Part shown: positions 1 through 7,128 of the stretch, in pieces
Layout of the letters: each line of letters opens with the position of its first letter
Numbering within the stretch: position 1 is the stretch's first letter
Origin: Anaerolineales bacterium UBA4823
Lineage (GTDB): Bacteria; Chloroflexota; Anaerolineae; Anaerolineales; UBA4823
Direction of reading: 5' to 3'
Length of the DNA: 12,894 bases
Assembly (NCBI GenBank): GCA_002402275.1
Contig: DHFN01000191.1
Span: 1-12,894 of the forward strand
Notes under the pieces: generated by a model
Told to the model about the DNA's origin: nothing
Databases searched by the model: none
Seen by the model: only the letters and a program-made list of their open reading frames with translations
Translations under genes and position numbers: made by a program

Positions 1-692
1 CGATTATTATAGTGGTTGCGGGTTTGCTCGCGTCTCTTTTTACAGCTTGGACTGAACCAGGAATTTCTCCAAATCCAGTTTTGAATGATTACCAAGAAAT
101 ATCCCCCGAAACCACCCTTTCCAGTCCTAATCCAATCGCTACAGAAGTGGTTATCCCGGTGGGGATTGTAGCTGGACATTATGGGAACGATTCTGGTTCA
201 GTTTGTTCCGATGGACTCAAAGAAGTGGATATTAACTTAGCGGTTGCTTCTTTGGTACAAAAAAAATTAGCGGAGAAGGGGATTAAATCAGAGATTTTAC
301 GCGAATTTGATCCAAAACTAGCTAACTATAAAGCCAACTTGTTGCTTTCAATTCATGCTGACTCGTGTGATTTTATCAACAATGAAGCCACTGGCTTTAA
401 AGTCGCAGCGGCTTTATCGAATCCCCATCCAGAAAAATCAGCGAGATTAGTGTTATGCCTCAGGAAGAAATACGCTCAAACTACTGGCCTTGCCTTGCAC
501 AATAGCGTAACCAGCGATATGCAAGATTATCATGCTTTCAATGAAATCAGTCCAGATACGGTGGCTGCAATTATCGAGGTGGGATTCTTGAATCTAGACC
601 GTCAGATCCTTACCCAAAAACAAGATTTGGTTGCCCAGGGTATTACGAGTGGTTTGCTCTGCTATTTAAATAACGAGGATATCAATCCTTAA
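1..692 (+). CDS. N-acetylmuramoyl-L-alanine amidase (Amidase_3), 5' partial
   Basis: Zinc-dependent amidase that cleaves the bond between N-acetylmuramic acid and L-alanine in peptidoglycan, acting outside the membrane. Counting from the GTG at 12, the four family residues are visible: H56 (AGHYG), E71 (KEVDIN), H115 (SIHAD) as zinc ligands, and catalytic E189 (IIEVGFL). The frame stays open upstream of the GTG to the window edge (Ile-Ile-Ile then VVAGLLASLF). The GTG is therefore probably an internal Val within a signal anchor, and the true start lies outside the window. A Pro/Ser/Thr-rich spacer (about residues 15-45) links anchor to catalytic domain. It is followed after 19 nt by an L,D-transpeptidase gene, so the two likely act together on the cell wall. 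The family is clear; the biological role (division, remodelling or recycling) cannot be read from sequence. Confidence 0.88.
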   Translation, partial: IIIVVAGLLASLFTAWTEPGISPNPVLNDYQEISPETTLSSPNPIATEVVIPVGIVAGHYGNDSGSVCSDGLKEVDINLAVASLVQKKLAEKGIKSEILREFDPKLANYKANLLLSIHADSCDFINNEATGFKVAAALSNPHPEKSARLVLCLRKKYAQTTGLALHNSVTSDMQDYHAFNEISPDTVAAIIEVGFLNLDRQILTQKQDLVAQGITSGLLCYLNNEDINP

Positions 693-711
693 CACCATAA
701 AGGCGATCGAG

Positions 712-1779
712 ATGGATCTAAAAGCCGCCCGAGAAGCATTGCGTAGGGGAGATAAAAAAACTGCTCGCCATATTGCGCAACAAATTGTTGCTCATGATTC
801 CACCAATGAAGATGCCTGGTTAATTCTAGCAGCTGTATCCTCACCTGAAAGCGCTGTGTATTATCTTCAAAAAGTATTAGAACTTAATCCGCAGAATCAA
901 GCTGCCAAAAAAGGCTTGGAATGGTATGCAGCTCAAACAAATCAAACAAAAGCTGCCGCATCAAAACCAACGCCACCAGTAGAGTTAAAACCCAAATTAA
1001 TTCAAGCAAACGTCAATCTTCCTTTTCGAACCAAACGCAGTCAATTATTATTCCCTTGGTTATTCATCTTTTTGTGCGGTGCATTAATCCTGATAATTCA
1101 ATCACCGGTTTTCCCTTCCATTGCATTTTCTCCAAACCTACAAGAAGCCACTTTAATTTTAGGGGATAATCCTACAATCGAAAAGGCAACTTTAACACCA
1201 ACATTTACCCAAGCGCCGACAAGTACTCCTCTACCAACCAATACACCTGAACCAACATTAACCCCGACAAATACTTTGTCACCTACAGTTCAACCAACAG
1301 CTACGCTAGGTAATAAAACAAATGAAAAAGCCAGCACCAAAAAGAAAAACCAGCCAAATAAGCCTATAAAAACCAAGCCGGCAAATAATTTACCTCTAAT
1401 CTCGCCCCCGAAAGGAATAAGTGAGTCTGAGCATTGGGTCGAGGTTGATTTAAGTTCTCAAAGGTCCTCAGCTTATATTGGATCAACACGAGTGAAGACA
1501 TTCCTGGTTTCAACTGGGACATGGTTGCATCCGACAGTGACAGGGGTTTTTAAAATTTATGTAAAATATCGCTATGCCAACATGTCGGGTCCCGGATATT
1601 TCTTACCCGATGTTCCTTATGTAATGTACTTTTATCAAGATTATGGTTTGCATGGCACCTATTGGCATCATAATTTTGGTGTTCCCATGAGTCACGGATG
1701 TGTGAATTATTCCATTCCAGATGCAGCCTGGTTGTATGACTTCGTTAAAGTTGGTACAATTGTATATATTCATCAATGA
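712..1779 (+). CDS. L,D-transpeptidase (YkuD) with TPR-like N-terminus and Thr/Pro stalk
   Basis: Predicted peptidoglycan L,D-transpeptidase, forming 3-3 cross-links or attaching protein to the wall through a cysteine acyl-enzyme. Layout of the 355 residues: helical TPR-like repeats (about 1-72, including YYLQKVLELNPQNQAAKKG), one membrane helix (about 111-130), a Thr/Pro linker (about 158-200), a Lys/Asn-rich stretch (205-226), then the YkuD domain (about 240-355). The catalytic motif is HG at 314-315 and SHGCVN at 327-332, with C330 as nucleophile. The canonical motif has Arg after the Cys-Val/Ile pair; Asn here is a modest variation. Topology suggests the TPR part is cytoplasmic and the catalytic part external. 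The gene lies in a short-gap run with an amidase upstream. The ATG at 712 has a weak purine-rich upstream site (aggcgatcgag). Confidence 0.88.
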   Translation: MDLKAAREALRRGDKKTARHIAQQIVAHDSTNEDAWLILAAVSSPESAVYYLQKVLELNPQNQAAKKGLEWYAAQTNQTKAAASKPTPPVELKPKLIQANVNLPFRTKRSQLLFPWLFIFLCGALILIIQSPVFPSIAFSPNLQEATLILGDNPTIEKATLTPTFTQAPTSTPLPTNTPEPTLTPTNTLSPTVQPTATLGNKTNEKASTKKKNQPNKPIKTKPANNLPLISPPKGISESEHWVEVDLSSQRSSAYIGSTRVKTFLVSTGTWLHPTVTGVFKIYVKYRYANMSGPGYFLPDVPYVMYFYQDYGLHGTYWHHNFGVPMSHGCVNYSIPDAAWLYDFVKVGTIVYIHQ

Positions 1780-1794
1780 GGAAATAAATTTCAA

Positions 1795-2217
1795 ATGGTA
1801 GCAAAACATATTTTTGATGGATTGATATTTGATGAAAATGACCAACCGGTTGAAGCAGTCTATGTTGGACAAGAGCCATTTTACGTAGTCAATGATCATG
1901 GTTTTCATCGCCATATTCCAGCAGAACAAATTGACCGTCAAATATTCAATACCATGATCTCACAAATTGTAGGTCATGAAGATGAGCTTAGTGAACAAGC
2001 TGCCAAAATGCTTGGGCAAGAGGATCCATTTTCAAGGGCGATCATTGAAAATCAATTAAAAAATATCGGGAATCAATTTCAACTTTTACAGATAAACGGT
2101 ATACCAGAAGAAGCCCGCGCATATTTAGGGATGATCGGCTTAAAAGTGATCATAAATGTTCATGGTGAGGTTCTCGATATCAATCAACCGGGTATAATTG
2201 ATTCGGGCGATGAGTGA
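1795..2217 (+). CDS. conserved-looking hypothetical protein, 140 aa
   Basis: I do not recognise this family. The protein is soluble, with no signal peptide or membrane helix. It opens with a beta-rich segment (about 4-30: FDGLIFDENDQPVEAVYVG then PFYVVNDHGFHRHIP), continues with a helical middle (about 43-95) and ends with a beta hairpin (LKVIINVHGEVLDIN, about 112-126) and an acidic tail. The N-terminal part reads like a small SH3-like or beta-barrel module, but that is only an impression from the pattern. It sits 15 nt after the L,D-transpeptidase stop and 15 nt before the thioredoxin-TPR gene, so it is probably cotranscribed. A GAGG overlapping the previous stop may serve as its ribosome site. 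Codon use resembles its neighbours. The frame is intact and contained in an operon, so I am confident it is a real gene but not what it does. Confidence 0.75.
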   Translation: MVAKHIFDGLIFDENDQPVEAVYVGQEPFYVVNDHGFHRHIPAEQIDRQIFNTMISQIVGHEDELSEQAAKMLGQEDPFSRAIIENQLKNIGNQFQLLQINGIPEEARAYLGMIGLKVIINVHGEVLDINQPGIIDSGDE

Positions 2218-2232
2218 GAATTCGATCAAGCT

Positions 2233-3060
2233 ATGAACGAAGATATAATTGATGCTTCTGAATTTGATTTTCAATATCAGGTGTTGGAATATTCCTATCA
2301 ATCACCTGTTTTAGTATATTTTTGGGCAAAATGGTGCTCGCCATGCAAACTATTAACCCCTATATTAGAGAAATTGGCAATTGAAGCAGAAGGTGATTTT
2401 CGACTAGCCAAGATTAATGTGGATGAAAACTCTAATCTCTCCGTTAGAATGGGAGTCCACAGTATTCCCCACGTGAAAGGAATTAAAAACGGGCAAGCTG
2501 TTGGGGAATTTGTAGGAGTTCAACCTGAGACACAAATTCGGGAATTTATTAAGAATATTATTCCTAATCCCGCTGACCTTTGGATAGAAAAAGGGGACCA
2601 TTTTTATCAAATTGATGATTTCAATGAAGCTGCAACAGCCTATCAACAAGCGCTCGAAGTTCAACCGAATAATCCGCGCGCTCTTTTAGAGCTTGCCAAA
2701 TGTTTTATCAGGCAAAACAAATATAAACCGACTCTTGAAATATTGCAAAATTTCCCTCCCAGCAAAGAGTATGTTTCTGCAGAAATCATCATTCCTCTTG
2801 TAAAAGCAATTTCTTATCAGGGCTATGATTTCGAGGAGACTGATGATATCGAAGAGGCTGCTTATCGAAATGGTTTGCACTTGATCCAAAAGGGGAATTA
2901 TTTTGCTGCGCTGGATGGATTCCTGGACATCCTACGCCAGGATAAGAATTTTCATCAAGGTCAATTGAAACAAATTATTTTGGGCGCTTTAGAAGTACTG
3001 GGGAATGAAAATCCAGAAACCAGAAATTATCGCCAAGAGTTAGCCTCGATCTTGTTCTAA
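2233..3060 (+). CDS. thioredoxin-TPR protein (CnoX/YbbN-like co-chaperone)
   Basis: The 275 residues hold an N-terminal thioredoxin fold (about 5-110) and C-terminal tetratricopeptide helices (about 115-172 and 205-275). This is the architecture of CnoX (YbbN), a chaperedoxin that holds unfolded proteins and protects cysteines from over-oxidation. The active site is WCSPC (W34, C35, C38), a full redox CxxC; E. coli YbbN lacks the first cysteine. The cis-proline is P79 (HSIPH), with the usual KNG turn after it. The residues after the cis-proline (HVKG) differ from the common TLLLF-type strand. No signal peptide is visible, so it should be cytoplasmic. It is the last gene of the + strand run that begins with wall enzymes. 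An alternative is a general thioredoxin fused to TPRs with another partner. Confidence 0.85.
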   Translation: MNEDIIDASEFDFQYQVLEYSYQSPVLVYFWAKWCSPCKLLTPILEKLAIEAEGDFRLAKINVDENSNLSVRMGVHSIPHVKGIKNGQAVGEFVGVQPETQIREFIKNIIPNPADLWIEKGDHFYQIDDFNEAATAYQQALEVQPNNPRALLELAKCFIRQNKYKPTLEILQNFPPSKEYVSAEIIIPLVKAISYQGYDFEETDDIEEAAYRNGLHLIQKGNYFAALDGFLDILRQDKNFHQGQLKQIILGALEVLGNENPETRNYRQELASILF

Positions 3061-3067
3061 ATCCATT

Positions 3068-4072
3068 TTATTTCCTCAGGATTAAATCACCCCAACTCAT
3101 GGGGTTGACCAGTTGGCGCGTTTTCACATTGGAGACCATACCCTGCTGAACATCTTTTGAAGGATTATCATTATCTGAGATAGAAAATACAAATCCATAT
3201 ATAGAACCAACCGATGGGTTTACATTAAAAACGCTCCAGGGTATTTTTACTTCTACTCGATAACCATCAGCGGTTGAAGTTGAAGCAATTTTGACATCTG
3301 ATTGTTTTCCTTCAACCGATTGGGGAAACCATATATATGCTTCAGAGTTTATTCCTGGATCAGGATTACCAGGGGAAATCCCTAATTGGTAATCATCATT
3401 GGACAAAGCTGCCAGGTAATAATCTGTTGAAATTTGTTGATCAAACAAAATCTCTAGGCTATCTCCTTTGAAGATATTTTCATCTATAGCATGTTGTTGA
3501 TATTGATCATCTTTTATTTTTGCGGCAATGTATAAGGCATGTTTATCCCATCCAATCATGAAAGTACCAGAACAATCGGCTGCATCACGCCAGTTATCTA
3601 ATCCATACACTACATAGTTGATATTATATTTATCTAAACCCCATTCATCAAATACACCGTCAATAGTAGGCGGAGAATCTAGTTGAACAGCTTCGACGGG
3701 ATAAACATTATGACGATTTGGCCCAACATAAGAAATTGGTTTCTCTTTTGTCTTAGTGGGTTTTGGTGTTTGGGTTGGAACTGAAGTTAGGGTTGGGGAT
3801 TCTGCTGTTTGAGTAGGGATTAATTCGTTAGTTGAAGTGACAGTTTCAATGTTATTTTCCTCAACTGATGTCGGTGAAATAAATATCAACGAGGGATTAG
3901 TGGGGGTAGTTAATGGATAAACTGTTCCAAAGATTGCTGTCATAGTGAAATCAACCGTTGGAAACAAGATCGGGGTTGGTGCAGCAATATTTGTCAAGTT
4001 ACATGCCAAGCTGATAAATGCTAGCACTGTAACCAGAAAGAATATGATCTGTTTATTCGATTTGATCATCAT
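3068..4072 (-). CDS. lipoprotein with CBM9-like domain
   Basis: Surface lipoprotein of 334 residues. The N-terminus has two Lys, a hydrophobic stretch and a lipobox SLAC with C24 as the lipidated residue. A Thr/Pro/Ser-rich linker follows (about 55-112). Residues about 127-333 match the CBM9-like pattern: PTIDGVFDEWG at the first strand, YIAAKIKDD, the GDSLEILFD segment (203-211), GYRVEVKIPWSVF (270-282), YGFVFSISDND, and a closing SWGDLILRK. Domains of this type bind sugars in xylanases and also occur in other surface proteins. No catalytic domain is attached, so a binding or sensing role is inferred. The start has two adjacent ATG codons (4072 and 4069); an AAAGGAT-type ribosome site lies about 5 nt upstream. 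It is convergent with the thioredoxin-TPR gene, 7 nt apart, and divergent from rpmF. Confidence 0.82.
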   Translation of the reverse strand: MMIKSNKQIIFFLVTVLAFISLACNLTNIAAPTPILFPTVDFTMTAIFGTVYPLTTPTNPSLIFISPTSVEENNIETVTSTNELIPTQTAESPTLTSVPTQTPKPTKTKEKPISYVGPNRHNVYPVEAVQLDSPPTIDGVFDEWGLDKYNINYVVYGLDNWRDAADCSGTFMIGWDKHALYIAAKIKDDQYQQHAIDENIFKGDSLEILFDQQISTDYYLAALSNDDYQLGISPGNPDPGINSEAYIWFPQSVEGKQSDVKIASTSTADGYRVEVKIPWSVFNVNPSVGSIYGFVFSISDNDNPSKDVQQGMVSNVKTRQLVNPMSWGDLILRK

Positions 4073-4098
4073 CTGGATCCTTTCATAGAGGTATATTT

Positions 4099-4104
4099 AT
4101 TATA
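4099..4104 (-). promoter_or_regulatory. possible -10 element for the CBM9-like lipoprotein gene
   Basis: Reading the minus strand, TATAAT lies about 27 nt upstream of the lipoprotein start codon. No convincing -35 hexamer is found at 16-18 nt spacing; a TTGTCC is 21 nt away, which is too far. It is plausible as a promoter only because it is in the right place in a divergent intergenic region. Confidence 0.35.
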
Positions 4105-4216
4105 CGTGAAAAAGTTTCGCCGAATGGACAAGATAATGAAATAAAATAGTCGTAATTGAGTAGATTTTCAAGTTGGAAACTTATATATCCTGTAAATTTT
4201 ATCAGACCAAAAATCC

Positions 4217-4246
4217 TTGACATCTTAGCCTGTCATCCCTTATAAT
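4217..4246 (+). promoter_or_regulatory. consensus sigma-70-type promoter of the rpmF-fab-tat operon
   Basis: The -35 hexamer TTGACA (4217-4222) and -10 hexamer TATAAT (4241-4246) both match the consensus exactly, with an 18-nt spacer. Transcription should start near 4253, giving a leader of about 63 nt before the rpmF ATG. The strength fits a highly expressed ribosomal protein operon. A short inverted pair, TGACA (4218-4222) and TGTCA (4231-4235), 8 nt apart, overlaps the -35 region and could be a weak operator or chance. Confidence 0.85.
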
Positions 4247-4252
4247 CATGTT

Positions 4253-4274
4253 TGCCTGCCCAATTGGGCAGGCA
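4253..4274. promoter_or_regulatory. 22-nt perfect palindrome at the predicted transcription start
   Basis: The left arm TGCCTGCCCAA at 4253-4263 is exactly mirrored by TTGGGCAGGCA at 4264-4274. It begins about 7 nt after the -10 hexamer, at the expected +1. It could be an operator for a dimeric repressor, or in RNA a 5'-terminal hairpin (9-bp stem with AATT loop) affecting mRNA stability or L32 autoregulation. No T-tract follows, so it is not a good intrinsic terminator. It could also be one copy of a genome-wide short palindromic repeat. Confidence 0.6.
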
Positions 4275-4315
4275 TTCGCATGAATTATTAGTATAGAAGA
4301 AGGAGTTTGAAGGTT

Positions 4316-4504
4316 ATGCCTCCACAACCAAAACGAAAAGTATCAAGTAGCCGACGAGATCGGCGAAGAACCCATGATGCCCTGGAAACCCAGAACCTTG
4401 TCCAATGTAGCAATTGTGGAGAAATGCGGCTTCCCCATCGCGCTTGCCCAAACTGTGGACACTATAAAGGGCGTGAAGTAATCACAATAGAAGAGAAAAA
4501 ATAA
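4316..4504 (+). CDS. rpmF: 50S ribosomal protein L32
   Basis: Ribosomal protein L32, 62 residues. The N-terminal PKRKVSSSRRDRRRTHDAL segment is the family signature. Four cysteines (C31, C34, C44, C47) in CSNC and CPNC pairs form the zinc ribbon, so this is the zinc-binding form. The start is placed at ATG 4316. A TTG at 4307 extends the frame by three residues, but it lies only 1 nt from the AGGAG at 4301-4305, too close to be used; that site is 10 nt from the ATG, and the family begins near MAVPKRK. It is the first gene after a strong promoter, followed by fabD 46 nt downstream. Confidence 0.95.
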   Translation: MPPQPKRKVSSSRRDRRRTHDALETQNLVQCSNCGEMRLPHRACPNCGHYKGREVITIEEKK

Positions 4505-4510
4505 ACAGGG

Positions 4511-4533
4511 CGGGCCGTGAGAAACACGGCTCG
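4511..4533 (+). other. stem-loop between rpmF and fabD
   Basis: The arms CGGGCCGTG (4511-4519) and CACGGCTCG (4525-4533) pair over 9 positions, one of them G-U, around an AGAAA loop. It starts a few bases after the rpmF stop. No run of T follows (gtactgatttta), so it is unlikely to be a full terminator. It may act as a processing or partial-attenuation site that lowers fab expression relative to the ribosomal protein. Confidence 0.55.
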
Positions 4534-4550
4534 TACTGATTTTAAAGTCT

Positions 4551-5501
4551 ATGTCCCCGTTGATACCAGGAAAAACTGCTTACCTATTTCCAGGCCAAGG
4601 ATCGCAATCGATTGGGATGGGCTTAGAGTTAGCTAAAGAATTTCCAGTTGCCAAAAAAATATTTACCATAGCAGATTCAATCCTTGGTTATCCAATCAGT
4701 AAATTCTGTTGGGAAGGTCCTAGTGAAATTCTAAATGATACTCAATACACCCAGGTTGCTTTATTTGTCCATTCAATTGCGGTCTGGAAAGTATTAAATG
4801 AAAAATTAGAAATTATTATTCCAAGGTTCGTAGCAGGGCATTCTTTGGGAGAAATCACAGCCCTGGTCGTCTCTGGTGCAATATCGTTTGAAGATGGCTT
4901 ATTTCTTGTTCATCAGCGTGGCAGGCTGATGAAACAAAGTGGTGAATTGAATCCTGGGGGTATGGCAGCAATTTTGGGAATGGAAAAAGGCACTCTCGAT
5001 CAAATTTGCCGAGAAATCAATGCGGATGGGGAAATAGTCCAAATCGCTAACGATAACTGCCCTGGCCAGATCGTGATATCTGGCTCAAAACAGGGAATTC
5101 AAAAAGCGTTAGAAGAAGCTCAGAAACGCGGTGCGAAGAAGACGATCCCACTAGCAGTGAGTGTTGCTGCCCATTCTCCCATTATGCAGTCTGCTAAAGA
5201 AGAATTTAGCCAAATTATTGACCAGATTTCGATACATGATCCTTTGGTTCCGATCATTGGAAATGTTAGCCATTTACCACTTTCCTCTGTCACTCAAATA
5301 AAAAATGACCTTAAAGCACAACTCACTTCACCAGTATATTGGACCGACTCGGTTAATTATATGATCGGGCAGGGTGTAGATTGTTTTATCGAGTTAGGCA
5401 ATGGAGCCGTTTTAACTGGATTAATAAAAAGAATCAATAATCAGGTTAAGGTATTTTCGATCGGTGCACCTGCTGACTTTGAGCGGTTGGATGCGGTATA
5501 A
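4551..5501 (+). CDS. fabD: malonyl-CoA:acyl carrier protein transacylase
   Basis: FabD moves the malonyl group from CoA to acyl carrier protein, supplying the extender for type II fatty acid synthesis in the cytoplasm. The 316-residue length is typical. The oxyanion-loop motif GQGSQ is at 15-19, the nucleophile S98 is in GHSLGE, R123 is in QRGRLM, and the catalytic H208 is in AAHSP. Asn/Gly motifs NDNCPGQIVISG (167-178) and GNVS (237-240) are as expected. It lies between rpmF and fabG, a classic fab neighbourhood, though plsX, fabH and acpP are missing here. The ATG at 4551 has a weak ribosome site (taaag). Confidence 0.96.
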   Translation: MSPLIPGKTAYLFPGQGSQSIGMGLELAKEFPVAKKIFTIADSILGYPISKFCWEGPSEILNDTQYTQVALFVHSIAVWKVLNEKLEIIIPRFVAGHSLGEITALVVSGAISFEDGLFLVHQRGRLMKQSGELNPGGMAAILGMEKGTLDQICREINADGEIVQIANDNCPGQIVISGSKQGIQKALEEAQKRGAKKTIPLAVSVAAHSPIMQSAKEEFSQIIDQISIHDPLVPIIGNVSHLPLSSVTQIKNDLKAQLTSPVYWTDSVNYMIGQGVDCFIELGNGAVLTGLIKRINNQVKVFSIGAPADFERLDAV

Positions 5502-5523
5502 TCACACTCGGAGAAGATAGAAA

Positions 5524-6288
5524 ATGGATTCCCTAAGAGCATTGTTGTTGACAGATAAGGTAGCGGTTGTTACAGGTGCATCGCGTGGGATCGGAAGGGC
5601 AACTGTGTTAGAACTAGCTAGAAGAGGGGCAAAGGTGGTCATAAATTACCGAAATAATGAACCAGCTGCCGAGGAAGTTCTTCAACAAATTCAGTCTGAA
5701 GAAGGGGTCGGCATGCTCTTCAGAGCGAATGTGGCTGAATTCAATGAAGCATACGATTTAATAAAATCAACTGTTGAACACTTTGGAAGATTAGATATTT
5801 TGGTAAACAATGCTGGAATCACTCGCGATAAACTTATTATGATGATGAGTGAAGAAGATTGGGATGATGTCCAAGCAGTAAACCTTAAGGGGACATTCAA
5901 CTGTTCTAAAGCCGCTTTACGGACGATGATTCGTCAGAAAAGTGGTCGGATTATCAATATCACCTCCGTAGCCGGACAAATTGGCAATGCCGGGCAGTGT
6001 AATTACTCCGCTTCGAAAGCTGGTCAAATTGGATTTACCAAAGCGTTGGCTCGAGAGGTAGCGAGCAGAAATATTACGGTTAATGCTATCTCTGCTGGGT
6101 ATATAGAAACAGAAATTTGGGGCCATGTTCCAGAGGACGCAAAGCAATCACTTTTATCTATGATTCCATTGAACAGGAAGGGAATTCCGGAGGATGTCGC
6201 TTTTGCAGTGGCTTTCTTAGCTTCCGACCAAGCGGGATATATTACTGGTCAAGTCCTTGGCGTGGATGGTGGGATGGCAATGATTTGA
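5524..6288 (+). CDS. fabG: 3-oxoacyl-[acyl carrier protein] reductase
   Basis: NADPH-dependent short-chain dehydrogenase that reduces 3-oxoacyl-ACP to 3-hydroxyacyl-ACP, the first reduction of the elongation cycle. The cofactor motif TGASRGIG (17-24), NNAG (95-98), and the catalytic set N120, S148, Y161 and K165 (YSASK) are all present. The C-terminal segment GYITGQVLGVDGG is characteristic of FabG. At 254 residues it is about ten longer than most FabG, mostly at the N-terminus (MDSLRALLLTDKVAVVTG). The start is supported by GGAGAAG at 5510-5516, 7 nt upstream. It follows fabD by 22 nt. Another SDR substrate is possible in principle, but the fabD context makes FabG by far the best call. Confidence 0.93.
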   Translation: MDSLRALLLTDKVAVVTGASRGIGRATVLELARRGAKVVINYRNNEPAAEEVLQQIQSEEGVGMLFRANVAEFNEAYDLIKSTVEHFGRLDILVNNAGITRDKLIMMMSEEDWDDVQAVNLKGTFNCSKAALRTMIRQKSGRIINITSVAGQIGNAGQCNYSASKAGQIGFTKALAREVASRNITVNAISAGYIETEIWGHVPEDAKQSLLSMIPLNRKGIPEDVAFAVAFLASDQAGYITGQVLGVDGGMAMI

Positions 6289-6306
6289 TGATATGGAGGA
6301 GAGAAA

Positions 6307-6654
6307 ATGACAGCAGAAGGTAAAACGACCATAGCGCAAGAGGTTCTATTAACCATCGCGCGTTTAAGTTGCCTAAGTGTTGACGGGGTAAGCCGGATGG
6401 CAAACCCTCCTCGAACGGTCAGCCGCATTCTAAACAAAACCAATAAAGATGGTGTTCAGGTTGAAGTTACAGAGGATACGGTGTATATTGATTTATACGT
6501 TATTTTAAAAAACGATGTGAATGTTCGGGAAGTGAGCCGTATGATTCAACAAGAAGTAAACCGAGCTATCTCAGAGATGGTAGGTATGCAAGTGGGTAGA
6601 GTAAATGTCCATATTGAAGATATTGATTATCCACAAATTTCAGTGGACAAATAA
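6307..6654 (+). CDS. Asp23/Gls24 family envelope stress-related protein
   Basis: Small protein of 115 residues of the Asp23/Gls24 (YqhY-like) family. The pattern of an N-terminal IAQEVLLTIARLSCLSVDGVSRM helix, a central beta region (VQVEVTEDTVYIDLYVILK, about 50-68), and VREVSRMIQQEVNRAISEMVGMQVGRVNVHIEDIDY at the C-terminus is typical. Members in Firmicutes lie beside nusB and fatty acid genes (accBC-yqhY-nusB) and have been linked to control of fatty acid or envelope homeostasis. The same neighbourhood, with fabG on one side and nusB on the other, is seen here. A strong Shine-Dalgarno (GGAGGAG, 6295-6301) lies 5 nt before the ATG. The exact role is not known from sequence. Confidence 0.88.
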   Translation: MTAEGKTTIAQEVLLTIARLSCLSVDGVSRMANPPRTVSRILNKTNKDGVQVEVTEDTVYIDLYVILKNDVNVREVSRMIQQEVNRAISEMVGMQVGRVNVHIEDIDYPQISVDK

Positions 6655-6657
6655 AGT

Positions 6658-7125
6658 ATGAAACCCCGAACTAGAGCGAGAAGCATTGCCCTTCAAGCTC
6701 TTTACGAAATAGATATCACAGGTCATCCACCTGAATTAGTTTGGCAGGAAAGAATGGCTGAAGAGAAGATCGATCCCAAATCTGAAGAATTTGCTCACCA
6801 GATCGTAGTTGGTGTAACTCCCCTATTTGAAATTTTGGATCAATTTTTAGCTGAACACGCTCCTGAATGGCCTATGGATCAGATTGCGACCATAGATCGT
6901 AATATTTTAAGGATTGCATTATGGGAATTTGCCGTTTTTGGGAAGACTCCAGTCAAAGTTGCAATAAATGAAGCGGTAGAATTGGCAAAACTTTATGGGT
7001 CTGATAGCTCGTCGAGGTTCGTCAATGGAGTTTTAGGAAGCTTGGCGTTGCACAAAAATGAAATTCAACAATCATTAAATCGGTATCTTAAACAATCTGA
7101 ACTGGGTGGAGATAGAATTGACTGA
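6658..7125 (+). CDS. nusB: transcription antitermination protein NusB
   Basis: NusB binds boxA RNA together with S10 (NusE) and supports antitermination of rRNA operons. The 155 residues show the all-helical NusB pattern: RARSIALQALYEIDI at the N-terminus, a variable middle, then IATIDRNILRIALWEF (77-91) and PVKVAINEAVELAKLYGSDSSSRFVNGVLGSL (98-129). Length is normal. The gene starts 3 nt after the Asp23-family stop with no clear ribosome site of its own, which suggests translational coupling. Its stop is 3 nt before the tat gene start. Confidence 0.95.
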   Translation: MKPRTRARSIALQALYEIDITGHPPELVWQERMAEEKIDPKSEEFAHQIVVGVTPLFEILDQFLAEHAPEWPMDQIATIDRNILRIALWEFAVFGKTPVKVAINEAVELAKLYGSDSSSRFVNGVLGSLALHKNEIQQSLNRYLKQSELGGDRID

Positions 7126-7128
7126 AAA

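Noticed and set aside
12..14. GTG as the true start of the amidase
   Set aside because: The frame is open to the window edge with hydrophobic codons, so the gene most likely starts outside the window.
1180..1300. Apparent nucleotide repeats rich in ACC/ACA/CCA
   Set aside because: They encode the Thr/Pro linker of the L,D-transpeptidase; the same explains the stretch near 3740-3900 on the minus strand. Not a CRISPR or mobile repeat.
4105..4216. Further genes or RNA in the divergent intergenic region
   Set aside because: The stretch is AT-rich with no frame with a ribosome site, no strong hairpin and no tRNA-like fold.
4307..4315. TTG start extending rpmF by three residues
   Set aside because: It lies 1 nt from the AGGAG site, while ATG 4316 is at workable spacing and gives the family's usual N-terminus.
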